Shown here in pieces: positions 1-8,056 of a DNA stretch of 64,000 bases. Location: NCBI GenBank assembly GCA_035294305.1, contig DATGLD010000048.1, forward strand, positions 532,402 through 596,401, read 5' to 3'. The notes beneath the pieces are model-generated. The model saw nothing but the letters and a program-made list of their open reading frames with translations. It made no database searches and was not told the origin of the DNA. Position 1 is the stretch's first letter, and each line of letters begins with the position of its first letter. This DNA comes from DASRBN01 sp035294305 (lineage in GTDB: Bacteria; Chloroflexota; Ktedonobacteria; Ktedonobacterales; Ktedonobacteraceae). Made by a program: the position numbers and the translations under genes.

Positions 1-2678
1 CCCGTAAGCCGCGAGAAGGAGAACTGCGGGGCCTTGACCGCGGTAAACGTCAGGGGTGGGAAGGATACGGGCGCTATCTCATTTCGAGCGAAGAGTGCGT
101 CGACGAAGGTTTCGATAAAATTGATACCGGTCACTTTCGAGATGAAAGGGAAGGTGCGGGATGCGCGCAAATTGGCCTCGATGACATAGACCTGGTTGTC
201 TTTGGCAAGAAATTGGATGTTGAACGGGCCGGTAATTTCTAACGCCCTGGCGATTGCTCTGCCTGCCTGTTCGATCTTGCACATGGTCTCGGCGTTGAGC
301 GTCTGGGGTGGCAAAACGATAGTTGCATCGCCGGAATGCACACCGGCGTTCTCGATATGTTCGGAGATGACGAAGGCTTTGATCTGGCCGTGCTGCGCGA
401 CGGCATCCAGTTCGATCTCTTTGACCTTTTGAAAGAACTTGGAGACAGTGACGGGATGCTCCGCTGAGACGGCGGCAGCGGCCTGCGCGTATTGCTCCAA
501 CTCTTCGCGGGTATAACAGACGTTCATGGCATTGCCCGAAAGCACGTATGACGGGCGCACCAGGACGGGAAAACCCACGCGTTCGGCAAAACGGGTCAGG
601 CCATCAAGGTCAATGAAGGTATCCCAGGCGGGCTGGCGAATATCGAGCGAGTCGAGCAGGCGAGAAAACTTGCTGCGGTCCTCCGCCTGGTCGATATGCG
701 CGGCGCTCGTTCCCAGGATGCGTACGCCATAGTTATGCAAAGCTCTGGCGCGATTGTTGGGAGTTTGCCCACCAACCGAGACAATCACACCGTAGGGCGA
801 CTCGAATTCGCAGATATCGGCAATGCGCTCAAAGGTGAGTTCCTCAAAGTACAGGCGGTCGGATATATCGTAGTCCGTCGAGACCGTTTCTGGATTGCAG
901 TTGATCACGATGGAACGTTTGCCATACTTTTTCAGCGCCTCGACGGTACTGACGCTTGTCCAGTCGAATTCAACCGATGAGCCGATACGATAGGGGCCTG
1001 AGCCAAGCACGATGATCCCTTCGTCGCCTAGCGGTGCTGCGTCATGATGCTGCCCATTGTAGGTCATGTAGAGATAGTTGGTTTCCGAGGGATATTCGGC
1101 GGCAAGCGTATCAATCTGAAAAATGGATGGAGTGATGCCAAGCTGTTTGCGCAAGGCGCGAATTTCAAGGCCGGTTTTGCCTACAAGCTCTCCGATGCGC
1201 TTATCTGAGATGCCCAGTTGCTTCATTTCTAGGAGTCGAACAGCAGAGAGGTCCTGGCTAATACGCAAAGCCTGCTCGATGTCCACGATATGCTGGATGC
1301 GCTCCAAAAACCAGGGGTCGATGCCGGTGATAGCGGCGATTTCTGAGACGGAGATGCCGTTGCACATCGCCAGCGCCAGGGCGAACATGCGCCTGGGAGT
1401 AGGGATGTAGAGATATTTCGTCAGGATATCATCTATTGTGCTATCAGCGGAAGAAAAGACTTTGTCGCTTGTCGCGCCTTCAAAGTCGAGGTCCAGCATG
1501 CGAATGGCTTTCTGGTAGGCCTCTTCAAATGTCCTGCCAATGCCCATTACCTCGCCGACGGACTTCATGCCCGTGCCGATGGTTTCGTCCACGCCCTTAA
1601 ATTTGGAGAGGTCCCAGCGTGGTATCTTCACCACCACGTAGTCCAGGCTCGGCTCAAAACAGGCCTGAGTGACGCCTGTGACGCGATTGGTGAGTTCTGT
1701 CAGCCCGTAGCCGAGGGCGAGTTTGGCCGCGACATATGCCAGTGGATAGCCGGTCGCCTTGCTCGCCAGGGCGGAGCTGCGCGAGAGGCGGGCATTGACT
1801 TCGATCACATAGTACGCGGATGTTCGCGGGTCAAGCGCGAATTGCACATTGCACTCGCCGACGATGCCCAGGCTTTTCACGATGCTGATGGAAGCGGAGC
1901 GGAGCATGTGATATTCACTGTTGGTCAGCGTCTGGCTGGGTGCGATGACGATTGATTCGCCGGTGTGAATGCCCAGCGGGTCCATGTTCTCCATGTTGCA
2001 GACGGTAATGCAGTTATCGTAGCAATCGCGCACGACCTCGTATTCAACCTCTTTGTAATGATGCAGGTATTGCTCGATCAGCACCTGGGGAGCGAAGGCG
2101 AGCGCGCCGTTCACAATGCGTTCGAGTTCCCCGGCGTCTTTGGCGATGCCCGAACCCTGGCCACCAAGAGCGAAACCTGCTCGTATCATTACCGGAAAGC
2201 TGATGCGATTAGCGATGGATAGCGCCTCCTCAAGCGTTTCAGCGCTGCTGCTGTGTGGAGTGGGAATGTCGATACTATGCAAATGTTCCGCGAATGCCTG
2301 GCGATCCTCGGTGAGCAGAATGGCGGAAATGGGCGTGCCGAGAACGCGGACATTGTGGTGTTCCAGAACCCCTTTTTGGAAGAGTTCGATGCCGCAGTTG
2401 AGGGCCGTCTGACCGCCAAAGGAGAGTAGGATGCCGTCGGGGCGCTCTTTTGCGATGATTTTTTCGACGAAAAAGGCTGTGACCGGCAAGAAGTAGACTT
2501 CATCGGCCAGCAGTTTTGATGTCTGAATGGTGGCGATGTTGGGATTGACCAGTACGGTGGCGATGCCCTCTTCGCGGAGGGCTTTGAGGGCTTGTGAGCC
2601 AGAATAGTCAAATTCGCCAGATTGTCCAATTTTGAGGGCGCCTGCTCCCAACACCAGCACTTTGCGCAGCTTATCCAC
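1..2678 (-). CDS. carB: Carbamoyl-phosphate synthase large subunit, incomplete at the window edge
   Basis: The protein starts at a GTG one base after the carA stop (TAA at 2680-2682) and stays open to base 1. About 892 codons are present. The family is usually near 1070 residues, so the C-terminal allosteric domain lies outside the window. The N-terminus reads VDKLRKVLVLGAGALKIGQ, the typical CarB beginning. CarB uses ammonia delivered by CarA, bicarbonate and two ATP to make carbamoyl phosphate for arginine and pyrimidine synthesis. It is the third gene of a pyrB-carA-carB operon, so a pyrimidine role is favoured. The near-zero spacing to carA suggests translational coupling. Confidence 0.95.
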   Translation of the reverse strand, partial: MDKLRKVLVLGAGALKIGQSGEFDYSGSQALKALREEGIATVLVNPNIATIQTSKLLADEVYFLPVTAFFVEKIIAKERPDGILLSFGGQTALNCGIELFQKGVLEHHNVRVLGTPISAILLTEDRQAFAEHLHSIDIPTPHSSSAETLEEALSIANRISFPVMIRAGFALGGQGSGIAKDAGELERIVNGALAFAPQVLIEQYLHHYKEVEYEVVRDCYDNCITVCNMENMDPLGIHTGESIVIAPSQTLTNSEYHMLRSASISIVKSLGIVGECNVQFALDPRTSAYYVIEVNARLSRSSALASKATGYPLAYVAAKLALGYGLTELTNRVTGVTQACFEPSLDYVVVKIPRWDLSKFKGVDETIGTGMKSVGEVMGIGRTFEEAYQKAIRMLDLDFEGATSDKVFSSADSTIDDILTKYLYIPTPRRMFALALAMCNGISVSEIAAITGIDPWFLERIQHIVDIEQALRISQDLSAVRLLEMKQLGISDKRIGELVGKTGLEIRALRKQLGITPSIFQIDTLAAEYPSETNYLYMTYNGQHHDAAPLGDEGIIVLGSGPYRIGSSVEFDWTSVSTVEALKKYGKRSIVINCNPETVSTDYDISDRLYFEELTFERIADICEFESPYGVIVSVGGQTPNNRARALHNYGVRILGTSAAHIDQAEDRSKFSRLLDSLDIRQPAWDTFIDLDGLTRFAERVGFPVLVRPSYVLSGNAMNVCYTREELEQYAQAAAAVSAEHPVTVSKFFQKVKEIELDAVAQHGQIKAFVISEHIENAGVHSGDATIVLPPQTLNAETMCKIEQAGRAIARALEITGPFNIQFLAKDNQVYVIEANLRASRTFPFISKVTGINFIETFVDALFARNEIAPVSFPPLTFTAVKAPQFSFSRLT

Positions 2679-2679
2679 G

Positions 2680-3798
2680 TTAGCCCCTCACCTTTTCCAG
2701 AAAATAATCGAAAATCCATGCTGTATCCATTGGACCGGGCATGGCTTCGGGATGGAATTGTACCGAGAGGAAAGGATACTCGATATGCTGGATGCCTTCG
2801 TTGCTGCCATCGTTGGCGTTGACGAACCAGGGTGTGAAATCTGGCGGCAACTTTCCAACGGCAAAACCATGATTCTGGGTGGTGATAGAGCAACGCTTTG
2901 TGCCGTTGAGGATACAGGGCTGATTCTGGCTGCGATGCCCATATTTTAGCTTATAGGTATCGCCACCGGCGGCCAGGGCAAGCAGTTGATGCCCAAGGCA
3001 GATTCCCAGGATCGGAATGCGCTGATCGATAGCTTTCTGAATGGTACGAATCGTTTGGCCGACCATTTTGGGATTGCCGGGGCCGTTGGATACGACGATG
3101 CTGTCAAAAGTGAAGTTCACATCCGGGGCAAAGAGGTCAAAATCCCAAGGAACGGTTATCAAGCGCACATTCCTCGCCAGCAGGGAGCGCGCAATGTTGC
3201 GCTTGGCGCCACAATCGAGCAGGACGATGGTTGTATCGCCATCGCCTTCTTGCAGGACCTGGCGGACCGAAACACGCGCCACCAGGTTATCGCCATCGGG
3301 ATCATAGAAAGGAATGTCATCATCGAAGACGATCTTGCCCAGCATGGTGCCATGTTCGCGAATGTGCCGGGCCAGCAAGCGCGTATCTTTGATTTCCAGG
3401 GCCGGAATTTTCTCCTGCTGTAGCCATGTACCCAGGCTCATCGTGCTTTGCGCGTGCGAGGGCAGGTCTATATAGTTGGAAACGATAAGCCCGGCAATAT
3501 GAATGTGGTCATCTTCCCAGTACGATGAAGCTGGCACTCCGTAATTGCCTATGATGGGATAGGTCATGGCTAAAATTTGACCGGTGTAAGAGGAATCGGT
3601 CAGCGATTCTGGATAGCCGACCATGCCGGTACTGAAAACTACCTCGCCGGCAGTGGGGCCGGTATAGCCGCATGAGAGTCCGTCGAAGGTCGTTCCGTCT
3701 TCTAAGATCAGTTTTCCATAGATGGACTGTTCCTTACCCCAAAGCGGTGTTTGTCGATGTTGAACGAGCAGAGCGTTTTCGGGGACACAATTATGCAT
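2680..3798 (-). CDS. carA: Carbamoyl-phosphate synthase small (glutaminase) subunit
   Basis: 372 residues from the ATG at 3798 (MHNCVPENALLV). This start overlaps the end of pyrB by 8 bases; a longer reading exists but only adds residues antisense-like to pyrB. The N-terminal CPSase small domain carries KLILEDGTTFDG. The C-terminal class I glutaminase has its nucleophile in GICLGHQLLALAAGG and the His-Glu pair in VQFHPEAMPGP. CarA hydrolyses glutamine and channels ammonia to CarB in the cytoplasm. The length matches the family. It is co-transcribed with pyrB and carB. Confidence 0.96.
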   Translation of the reverse strand: MHNCVPENALLVQHRQTPLWGKEQSIYGKLILEDGTTFDGLSCGYTGPTAGEVVFSTGMVGYPESLTDSSYTGQILAMTYPIIGNYGVPASSYWEDDHIHIAGLIVSNYIDLPSHAQSTMSLGTWLQQEKIPALEIKDTRLLARHIREHGTMLGKIVFDDDIPFYDPDGDNLVARVSVRQVLQEGDGDTTIVLLDCGAKRNIARSLLARNVRLITVPWDFDLFAPDVNFTFDSIVVSNGPGNPKMVGQTIRTIQKAIDQRIPILGICLGHQLLALAAGGDTYKLKYGHRSQNQPCILNGTKRCSITTQNHGFAVGKLPPDFTPWFVNANDGSNEGIQHIEYPFLSVQFHPEAMPGPMDTAWIFDYFLEKVRG

Positions 3799-4816
3799 TG
3801 ACTTCTGCCTTTCCGAACAGGAGTGCCAGTAGCGCCATGCGGGTGTAGAGGCCGTTGCGAATCTGGGACTTGAAGTAAATTGCGCGCTCATCGGCATCCA
3901 CGGCAGGATCAATGGTACCAACTCGTGGCAGGGGGTCCATCAAGACCATATCGTTGTTGCCATGCCTGCGTAGCAGTTCGGGTGTCACCATAAATCCGCT
4001 GTTCATAGCTTCCAGATAGTCTTCAAGAGACTCAAAACGCTCCTTTTGGATGCGCGTCCAGTACCAGAGGTCGCAGTTATCTGGAATATCGCTCTCGTGG
4101 TGTATCTCGATGATGTGAATGCCGCGCTCGCCCAAGCAGTAGTAATCAGAGCGACTGAGACGCAGTTGCCGTGGGGATAGCAGGTAGACGGTGTTGTTCT
4201 CGAACAGCGACAGACCGCGAATAAGCGAATGGATCACGCGGCTATTAAGTGGATCGCCGGCGAGCAGGCAGGTTAAGTTATCGAGCCTGCCAAATCTTTC
4301 GTAGAGCGTATAAAGATCGAGCAGCGTCTGGGTCGGATGTTCATTGTTGCCGTCGCCGGCATTAATGACGGGGATGGTAGTGGCTACTCTGGCCGCCTGT
4401 TCAGCCGAACCGACGATTCTGTGGCGCAGTACGATGGCATCCGAGTATGCTTCGAAGGTGCGGATGGTATCTTCAAACGACTCGCCCTTATTGACGGAAG
4501 AGACCGTTTCAGGGTTTTGAATTTCGATGGTCTGACCACCCAGGCGCTTGACGGCTGCCGCAAAGGAGCCGAATGTCCGGCTGGAAGGCTCGAAGAAAAG
4601 CAGAGAAACGATTGTTCCAGCGAGAAGGGATGAGGGCTCATTATTCACAGCAATCTGCTTCATCCTGTTGACTAATCTGAAGAGCATACGCAGATCAAGC
4701 GCCGAAAACTGATCGAGAGAGACGATATCTTTGCCCTGGAAATCCCCGGCAATCATTTCGATTGCGCCATCCGCCACATGGGTTTGGTCTCGCACGTAAG
4801 ATGTGATCAGGTTCAT
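3791..4816 (-). CDS. pyrB: Aspartate carbamoyltransferase catalytic subunit
   Basis: 341 residues if started at the ATG at 4816, which has a GGAGG seven bases upstream. An upstream TTG at 4837 would add seven residues but lacks a comparable ribosome site. It transfers the carbamoyl group to aspartate, the committed step of pyrimidine synthesis. The carbamoyl phosphate motif is FFEPSSRT, followed by HPTQTLLDLYT and the aspartate-loop DPLPRVG. No regulatory pyrI gene follows; carA overlaps its end by 8 bases. It is the first gene of the operon, behind a roughly 370-base leader with a terminator hairpin. Confidence 0.96.
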   Translation of the reverse strand: MNLITSYVRDQTHVADGAIEMIAGDFQGKDIVSLDQFSALDLRMLFRLVNRMKQIAVNNEPSSLLAGTIVSLLFFEPSSRTFGSFAAAVKRLGGQTIEIQNPETVSSVNKGESFEDTIRTFEAYSDAIVLRHRIVGSAEQAARVATTIPVINAGDGNNEHPTQTLLDLYTLYERFGRLDNLTCLLAGDPLNSRVIHSLIRGLSLFENNTVYLLSPRQLRLSRSDYYCLGERGIHIIEIHHESDIPDNCDLWYWTRIQKERFESLEDYLEAMNSGFMVTPELLRRHGNNDMVLMDPLPRVGTIDPAVDADERAIYFKSQIRNGLYTRMALLALLFGKAEVNA

Positions 4817-4993
4817 ATTAGCCTCCATAGCTTTCAATAAAACATGCTTACATTATGTTGTCTCGTCGTCATTTTCTCGCTCCCTGCTTCAAGAGTATGT
4901 CCTTACCCTTGAGCCTGGTGGCAAGAACCACGAGGGGCGCGCTCAATCTGGCCCCTGCGACGCGACCTGGTTCAGTTGCCAACCAAAAAGGTC

Positions 4994-5032
4994 AAAAAAA
5001 ATTCCCCACCCCTGAATCAACGGGATGAGGAA
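4994..5032 (-). terminator. Intrinsic terminator (attenuator) inside the pyrBcarAB leader
   Basis: Read on the minus strand, an 11-pair stem has 5' arm TTCCTCATCCC (5032-5022), a 9-base loop, and 3' arm GGGGTGGGGAA (5012-5002), with G-T pairs allowed. Eight consecutive T follow (5001-4994). It lies about 160 bases after the predicted transcription start and about 180 bases before pyrB, so it would stop transcription of the operon unless disrupted. Leader attenuation of pyr operons is well known in other bacteria. The mechanism here is inferred. Confidence 0.8.
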
Positions 5033-5199
5033 GAAACACTCTTAGTGAAAATGGCACCGGGTCCATCAATGGGATGGAAGAGGCGACATTTCTGCCGCAT
5101 CTCGTATTCCGTTGTCTGTACCCTGTGCTTTCTGAACATGACACCACCCGGCCTTTTCCACTCAATGGAACGTCTGGAAACATATCTCAAATTGCTAGA

Positions 5200-5228
5200 A
5201 GTATACACAGTAATTTTTGAAAAGTCAA
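5200..5228 (-). promoter_or_regulatory. Promoter of the pyrB-carA-carB operon
   Basis: On the minus strand TTGACT (5228-5223) and TATACT (5205-5200) are separated by exactly 17 bases, a near-consensus housekeeping-sigma promoter. The predicted start is near 5193, giving a leader of about 375 bases before the pyrB ATG. Confidence 0.85.
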
Positions 5229-5330
5229 GGTTGCTTGAAAAGCCGCTTTTATATCATAATACATCTTATAAATGAATATTTCTTCAGAAGTCCCTGAAAA
5301 GAGGGGAGTTCTCATAGCCTAAAGGGTAGG

Positions 5331-5357
5331 GAGATTCTGAGCTTCGCTCAGAATCTC
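5331..5357. terminator. Perfect hairpin between the pyr and tetR promoters
   Basis: GAGATTCTGAGC (5331-5342) and GCTCAGAATCTC (5346-5357) form a perfect 12-pair stem with a TTC loop. No clear T-run follows on either strand. It sits between two divergent promoters, so an insulating or protein-binding role is as likely as termination. Confidence 0.45.
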
Positions 5358-5391
5358 TGCCCAACTTCCAGGTAATCACCAGCATTTCCTC

Positions 5392-5420
5392 TTGACATTC
5401 TCGCTTTCTCCGGTTATAAT
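5392..5420 (+). promoter_or_regulatory. Consensus promoter of the TetR regulator
   Basis: TTGACA (5392-5397) and TATAAT (5415-5420) with a 17-base spacer are exact sigma-70 consensus. The operator palindrome starts at the next base and covers the expected start site, so the promoter is probably autorepressed. Confidence 0.9.
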
Positions 5421-5436
5421 CTAACTAAATAGTTAG
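5421..5436. promoter_or_regulatory. TetR operator 1
   Basis: CTAACTAAATAGTTAG is a palindrome with seven-base half-sites around a central AA. It directly abuts the tetR -10 box. The core TAACTAAATAGTT recurs at 6297-6309, upstream of the exporter. Confidence 0.75.
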
Positions 5437-5478
5437 ATAGACGTGTTGTTGTTTGTTAGAAAAGGAGATGGGGATAGG

Positions 5479-6240
5479 ATGTCTGAGTCTGGAGAACCTG
5501 GCAGTCGACGAGGACTTGTGCAGGATGCAAGGGGTGTGAGGGAACATCCAGTGTCACACTCACAGGCAGGTCGAAGAGGACGAACGCATAATGCGGAGGG
5601 TGCGCGGGAGGCTATTCTTAACGCAGCGGAGACAGTTTTTGCGGAACACGGGTTTGATGGCGCACGGGTCGATGCCATCGCAGCGGAGTCGGGCTATAAC
5701 AAAAGCCTGATCTTCCAGTACTTTGGCGATAAGCTCGGGTTGTATACAGAGGTGAACAGGCGTATTGATCGGGAACTGAATGCGCTTTCAACCGCTGCTG
5801 TGGCTCCGCTGCTCGCAGATGAAAAAGTTGCCAGCGATCCGCAGCGGTTCAAGGCATTGCTCGAGGCTGTTATCAGCGTCGTGTTTGATGCTTTTCTCAA
5901 ACGCCCGCGTGTGATGCGCATTATTCTCTGGGAACAGGCAGAGGGCTGGCAAACCTATAAAAAGATTATGTCACAACTGGATACGGAAGACGTTGACCAG
6001 CTCAGGACATTTTTTGCTAAGGCTCGCGACGCTGGATTGCTCCGTTCGGATTTCGATCCTTTCATCCAGATTGTTATGGCAGAGGCATTTTGCTGGTCCT
6101 ACCTGTCCTCGATTCCTCTGTACCAGATGTTTACGGATGAGAACCTGTCTTCTGAGGCGGCGCTGGCACGAGGGCGTGCGTACCTGATTGATTTTATCGT
6201 TCATGGGATGATGGTCGATTCAAAGGACAACAAGGACTAA
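5479..6240 (+). CDS. TetR/AcrR family transcriptional repressor
   Basis: 253 residues from the ATG at 5479, with AAAGGAG eleven bases upstream. A basic, low-complexity N-terminal extension of about 36 residues precedes the helix-turn-helix, which runs from NAEGAREAILNAAETVFAEHG through VDAIAAESGYNKSLIFQYFGDK. The rest is the usual alpha-helical ligand and dimerisation domain, with an acidic tail. It probably represses itself and the DHA2 exporter that starts 118 bases downstream, because the same palindrome lies before both. The inducing compound cannot be read from the sequence. Confidence 0.9.
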   Translation: MSESGEPGSRRGLVQDARGVREHPVSHSQAGRRGRTHNAEGAREAILNAAETVFAEHGFDGARVDAIAAESGYNKSLIFQYFGDKLGLYTEVNRRIDRELNALSTAAVAPLLADEKVASDPQRFKALLEAVISVVFDAFLKRPRVMRIILWEQAEGWQTYKKIMSQLDTEDVDQLRTFFAKARDAGLLRSDFDPFIQIVMAEAFCWSYLSSIPLYQMFTDENLSSEAALARGRAYLIDFIVHGMMVDSKDNKD

Positions 6241-6296
6241 GCTTTCGGATCGACCTGTACGACCATATAGTAGAGAGACTTTTTTTGCTGCTTTTT

Positions 6297-6311
6297 TAAC
6301 TAAATAGTTGG
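6297..6311. promoter_or_regulatory. TetR operator 2 in front of the exporter
   Basis: TAACTAAATAGTTGG repeats the core of operator 1 about 50 bases before the exporter ATG. A further half-site-like CAGTTAG lies at 6325-6331. No convincing -35/-10 pair was found here, so the operator may act on a weak local promoter. Confidence 0.65.
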
Positions 6312-6358
6312 TTAATAAAACAATCAGTTAGTTTCAGATCAGAAAGGAGATAGTCATT

Positions 6359-7915
6359 ATGACAAATCTCGGAAATCGCCGCTGGTGGGCGCTGGGTGCG
6401 CTTACACTGGCTATCCTGGCGGTCGGACTGGACGGCACAATTCTCAGTGTGGCGCTGCCTACCCTTGCCGGGGCGCTGCATGCCTCGGAGTCTGACCTGC
6501 AATGGTTCACTTCCGGATACCTGCTTGTGCTCGCGGCGGCGATGCTGCCGGCTGGATTGCTTGGAGATCGCTACGGGCGTAAGAAGGTGATGCTTATTGC
6601 GCTGGCTTTGTTTGGCGCAGGCTCGGCGGCCTGTGCCTACGCGCCCTCGGCAGGGGCATTCATTGCAGCGCGTCTGATACTTGGAATGGCAGGAGCGGGC
6701 ATCGTCGTGATGGCGCTATCCGCGCTGACGGTACTTTTTAATGAAGAGGAGCGACCGCGGGCAGTGGGCATCTGGGCGGCCGCCAACTTCCTGTCGCTGC
6801 CCATCGGCCCGATTCTGGGCGGCTGGCTGTTGACGAATTTCTGGTGGGGCTGGGTGTTCCTGATGAATGTACCGGTTGCCCTGCTGGGATTGATCGTCGC
6901 CCTGGTACTCGTTCCGGAATCGCGCGCGCCGGTACGCCCCAAATTGGATCCGGTCGGAATCGTCGCCTCAACTGTCGGGCTGGTTGGTGTGACATACGGT
7001 TTGATCGAGGCAGGACAGAACGGCTGGAGTGATGCCACAGCGCTGGTTCCGATGATCGCGGGCGCAGCGGTGCTGGTGGGGTTCTTTCTCTGGGAGAACT
7101 GGCTTAGTCGTCGTCCGGGGGGCCAGCCGCTGGTGGACCTCGCGCTTTTCCGCTCGCGTTTCTTTACCTGGGGTGTGATTCTGGCGGCCACCGCGGGGCT
7201 TGCCATGATCGGTGTGCTGTTCACAATGCCGCAGTACTTCCAGGGTATTGTAGGTACGGATGCTATGGGCTCTGGTATCAGGCTCTTGCCGCTGATCGGT
7301 GGACTTGTCGTAGGCGCTCTACCGGCGGATCGTGTCGCTCGTCTCGTCGGGTCGAAGATTACGGTTGCGCTCGGCTTCGTATTACTGGGGGCTGGAATGC
7401 TCCTGGGTGCTACGACCGGTGTAGTGTCCGGCGAAGCCTTTATCGCGATATGGATGGCGCTGGTCGGAGCTGGAATGGGGCTGACAATGGCTACGGCGGC
7501 CTCTGCTGCGCTTTCTGAACTCTCACAGGAGCGCAGCGGGGTAGGGTCAGCGGTGCTGCAGGCCCTGCAGAAAGTCGGAGCGCCATTTGGGGCAGCGATC
7601 CTGGGGAGCGTCCTCAGTTCCGCTTACCAGGCTCAGTTGAATCTCACGGGGCTTCCAGCAGCGGTCGCGAGTGTGGTCAAGACGAGCCTGTTCGGTGGGT
7701 TGGCGGTGGCTCAGCGACTTGGCTCGGCGGGGTTGCTGGCATCGGTACGCACAGCTTTCGTTCATGGGATGGATGTTTCACTGGTAGTGGCCGCCGGAGT
7801 CGCTGCGCTTGGTCTTGTGCTTACGCTGATTTTCCTGCCTAACCGGGCCGCAGCTAAAGCTGGCCGCGTCGAGGCAATGGAGGTTCAGGTAGAGCGAGAG
7901 ACGGTTTCCAGCTAA
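6359..7915 (+). CDS. DHA2-family MFS multidrug exporter (EmrB/QacA type)
   Basis: 518 residues, the usual length of 14-helix DHA2 drug:proton antiporters. AAAGGAGA lies nine bases before the ATG. The first helix contains the DHA2-like LDGTILSVALPTL, and the cytoplasmic loop carries GDRYGRKKVM (MFS motif A). It is likely to pump hydrophobic toxic compounds out of the cell using the proton gradient. Regulation by the upstream TetR protein is inferred from the shared operator. The substrate is unknown. Confidence 0.9.
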   Translation: MTNLGNRRWWALGALTLAILAVGLDGTILSVALPTLAGALHASESDLQWFTSGYLLVLAAAMLPAGLLGDRYGRKKVMLIALALFGAGSAACAYAPSAGAFIAARLILGMAGAGIVVMALSALTVLFNEEERPRAVGIWAAANFLSLPIGPILGGWLLTNFWWGWVFLMNVPVALLGLIVALVLVPESRAPVRPKLDPVGIVASTVGLVGVTYGLIEAGQNGWSDATALVPMIAGAAVLVGFFLWENWLSRRPGGQPLVDLALFRSRFFTWGVILAATAGLAMIGVLFTMPQYFQGIVGTDAMGSGIRLLPLIGGLVVGALPADRVARLVGSKITVALGFVLLGAGMLLGATTGVVSGEAFIAIWMALVGAGMGLTMATAASAALSELSQERSGVGSAVLQALQKVGAPFGAAILGSVLSSAYQAQLNLTGLPAAVASVVKTSLFGGLAVAQRLGSAGLLASVRTAFVHGMDVSLVVAAGVAALGLVLTLIFLPNRAAAKAGRVEAMEVQVERETVSS

Positions 7916-7948
7916 CCGGAAGAGATCGCGCCTACAAGAATTGTCCCC

Positions 7949-7982
7949 TACCGGTCGCCCGTCAAGTGATGGGCGACCGGTA
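7949..7982. terminator. Perfect 12-pair hairpin after the exporter gene
   Basis: TACCGGTCGCCC (7949-7960) pairs with GGGCGACCGGTA (7971-7982) across a 10-base loop. No T-run follows. It separates the tetR-exporter unit from the arsenic/chromate genes and resembles a small intergenic repeat family seen elsewhere in the window. Confidence 0.55.
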
Positions 7983-8019
7983 CCACTTGTTGCCCTCTAA
8001 AAACTATGCTATATTTCTA

Positions 8020-8049
8020 TCAAATGAGATTGATGCAATCTTGATTTGA
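8020..8049. promoter_or_regulatory. Inverted repeat, probable ArsR-type operator
   Basis: TCAAATGAGATTG (8020-8032) is mirrored by CAATCTTGATTTGA (8036-8049) with one base of asymmetry. It ends seven bases before the ATG of the ArsR-ArsC fusion. ArsR/SmtB repressors bind such A/T-rich inverted repeats, so autoregulation is likely. Confidence 0.65.
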
Positions 8050-8056
8050 GGAAGTT

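Noticed and set aside
4992..5183. A 63-codon frame in the pyr leader ending next to the terminator, possibly a pyrL-like leader peptide
   Set aside because: It would start only about ten bases after the predicted transcription start, and no ribosome site precedes it.
6637..7224. Long minus-strand frame (195 codons) opposite the DHA2 exporter
   Set aside because: It is antisense to a clear MFS gene, is Pro/Ser/Thr/Arg-rich and has no ribosome site.
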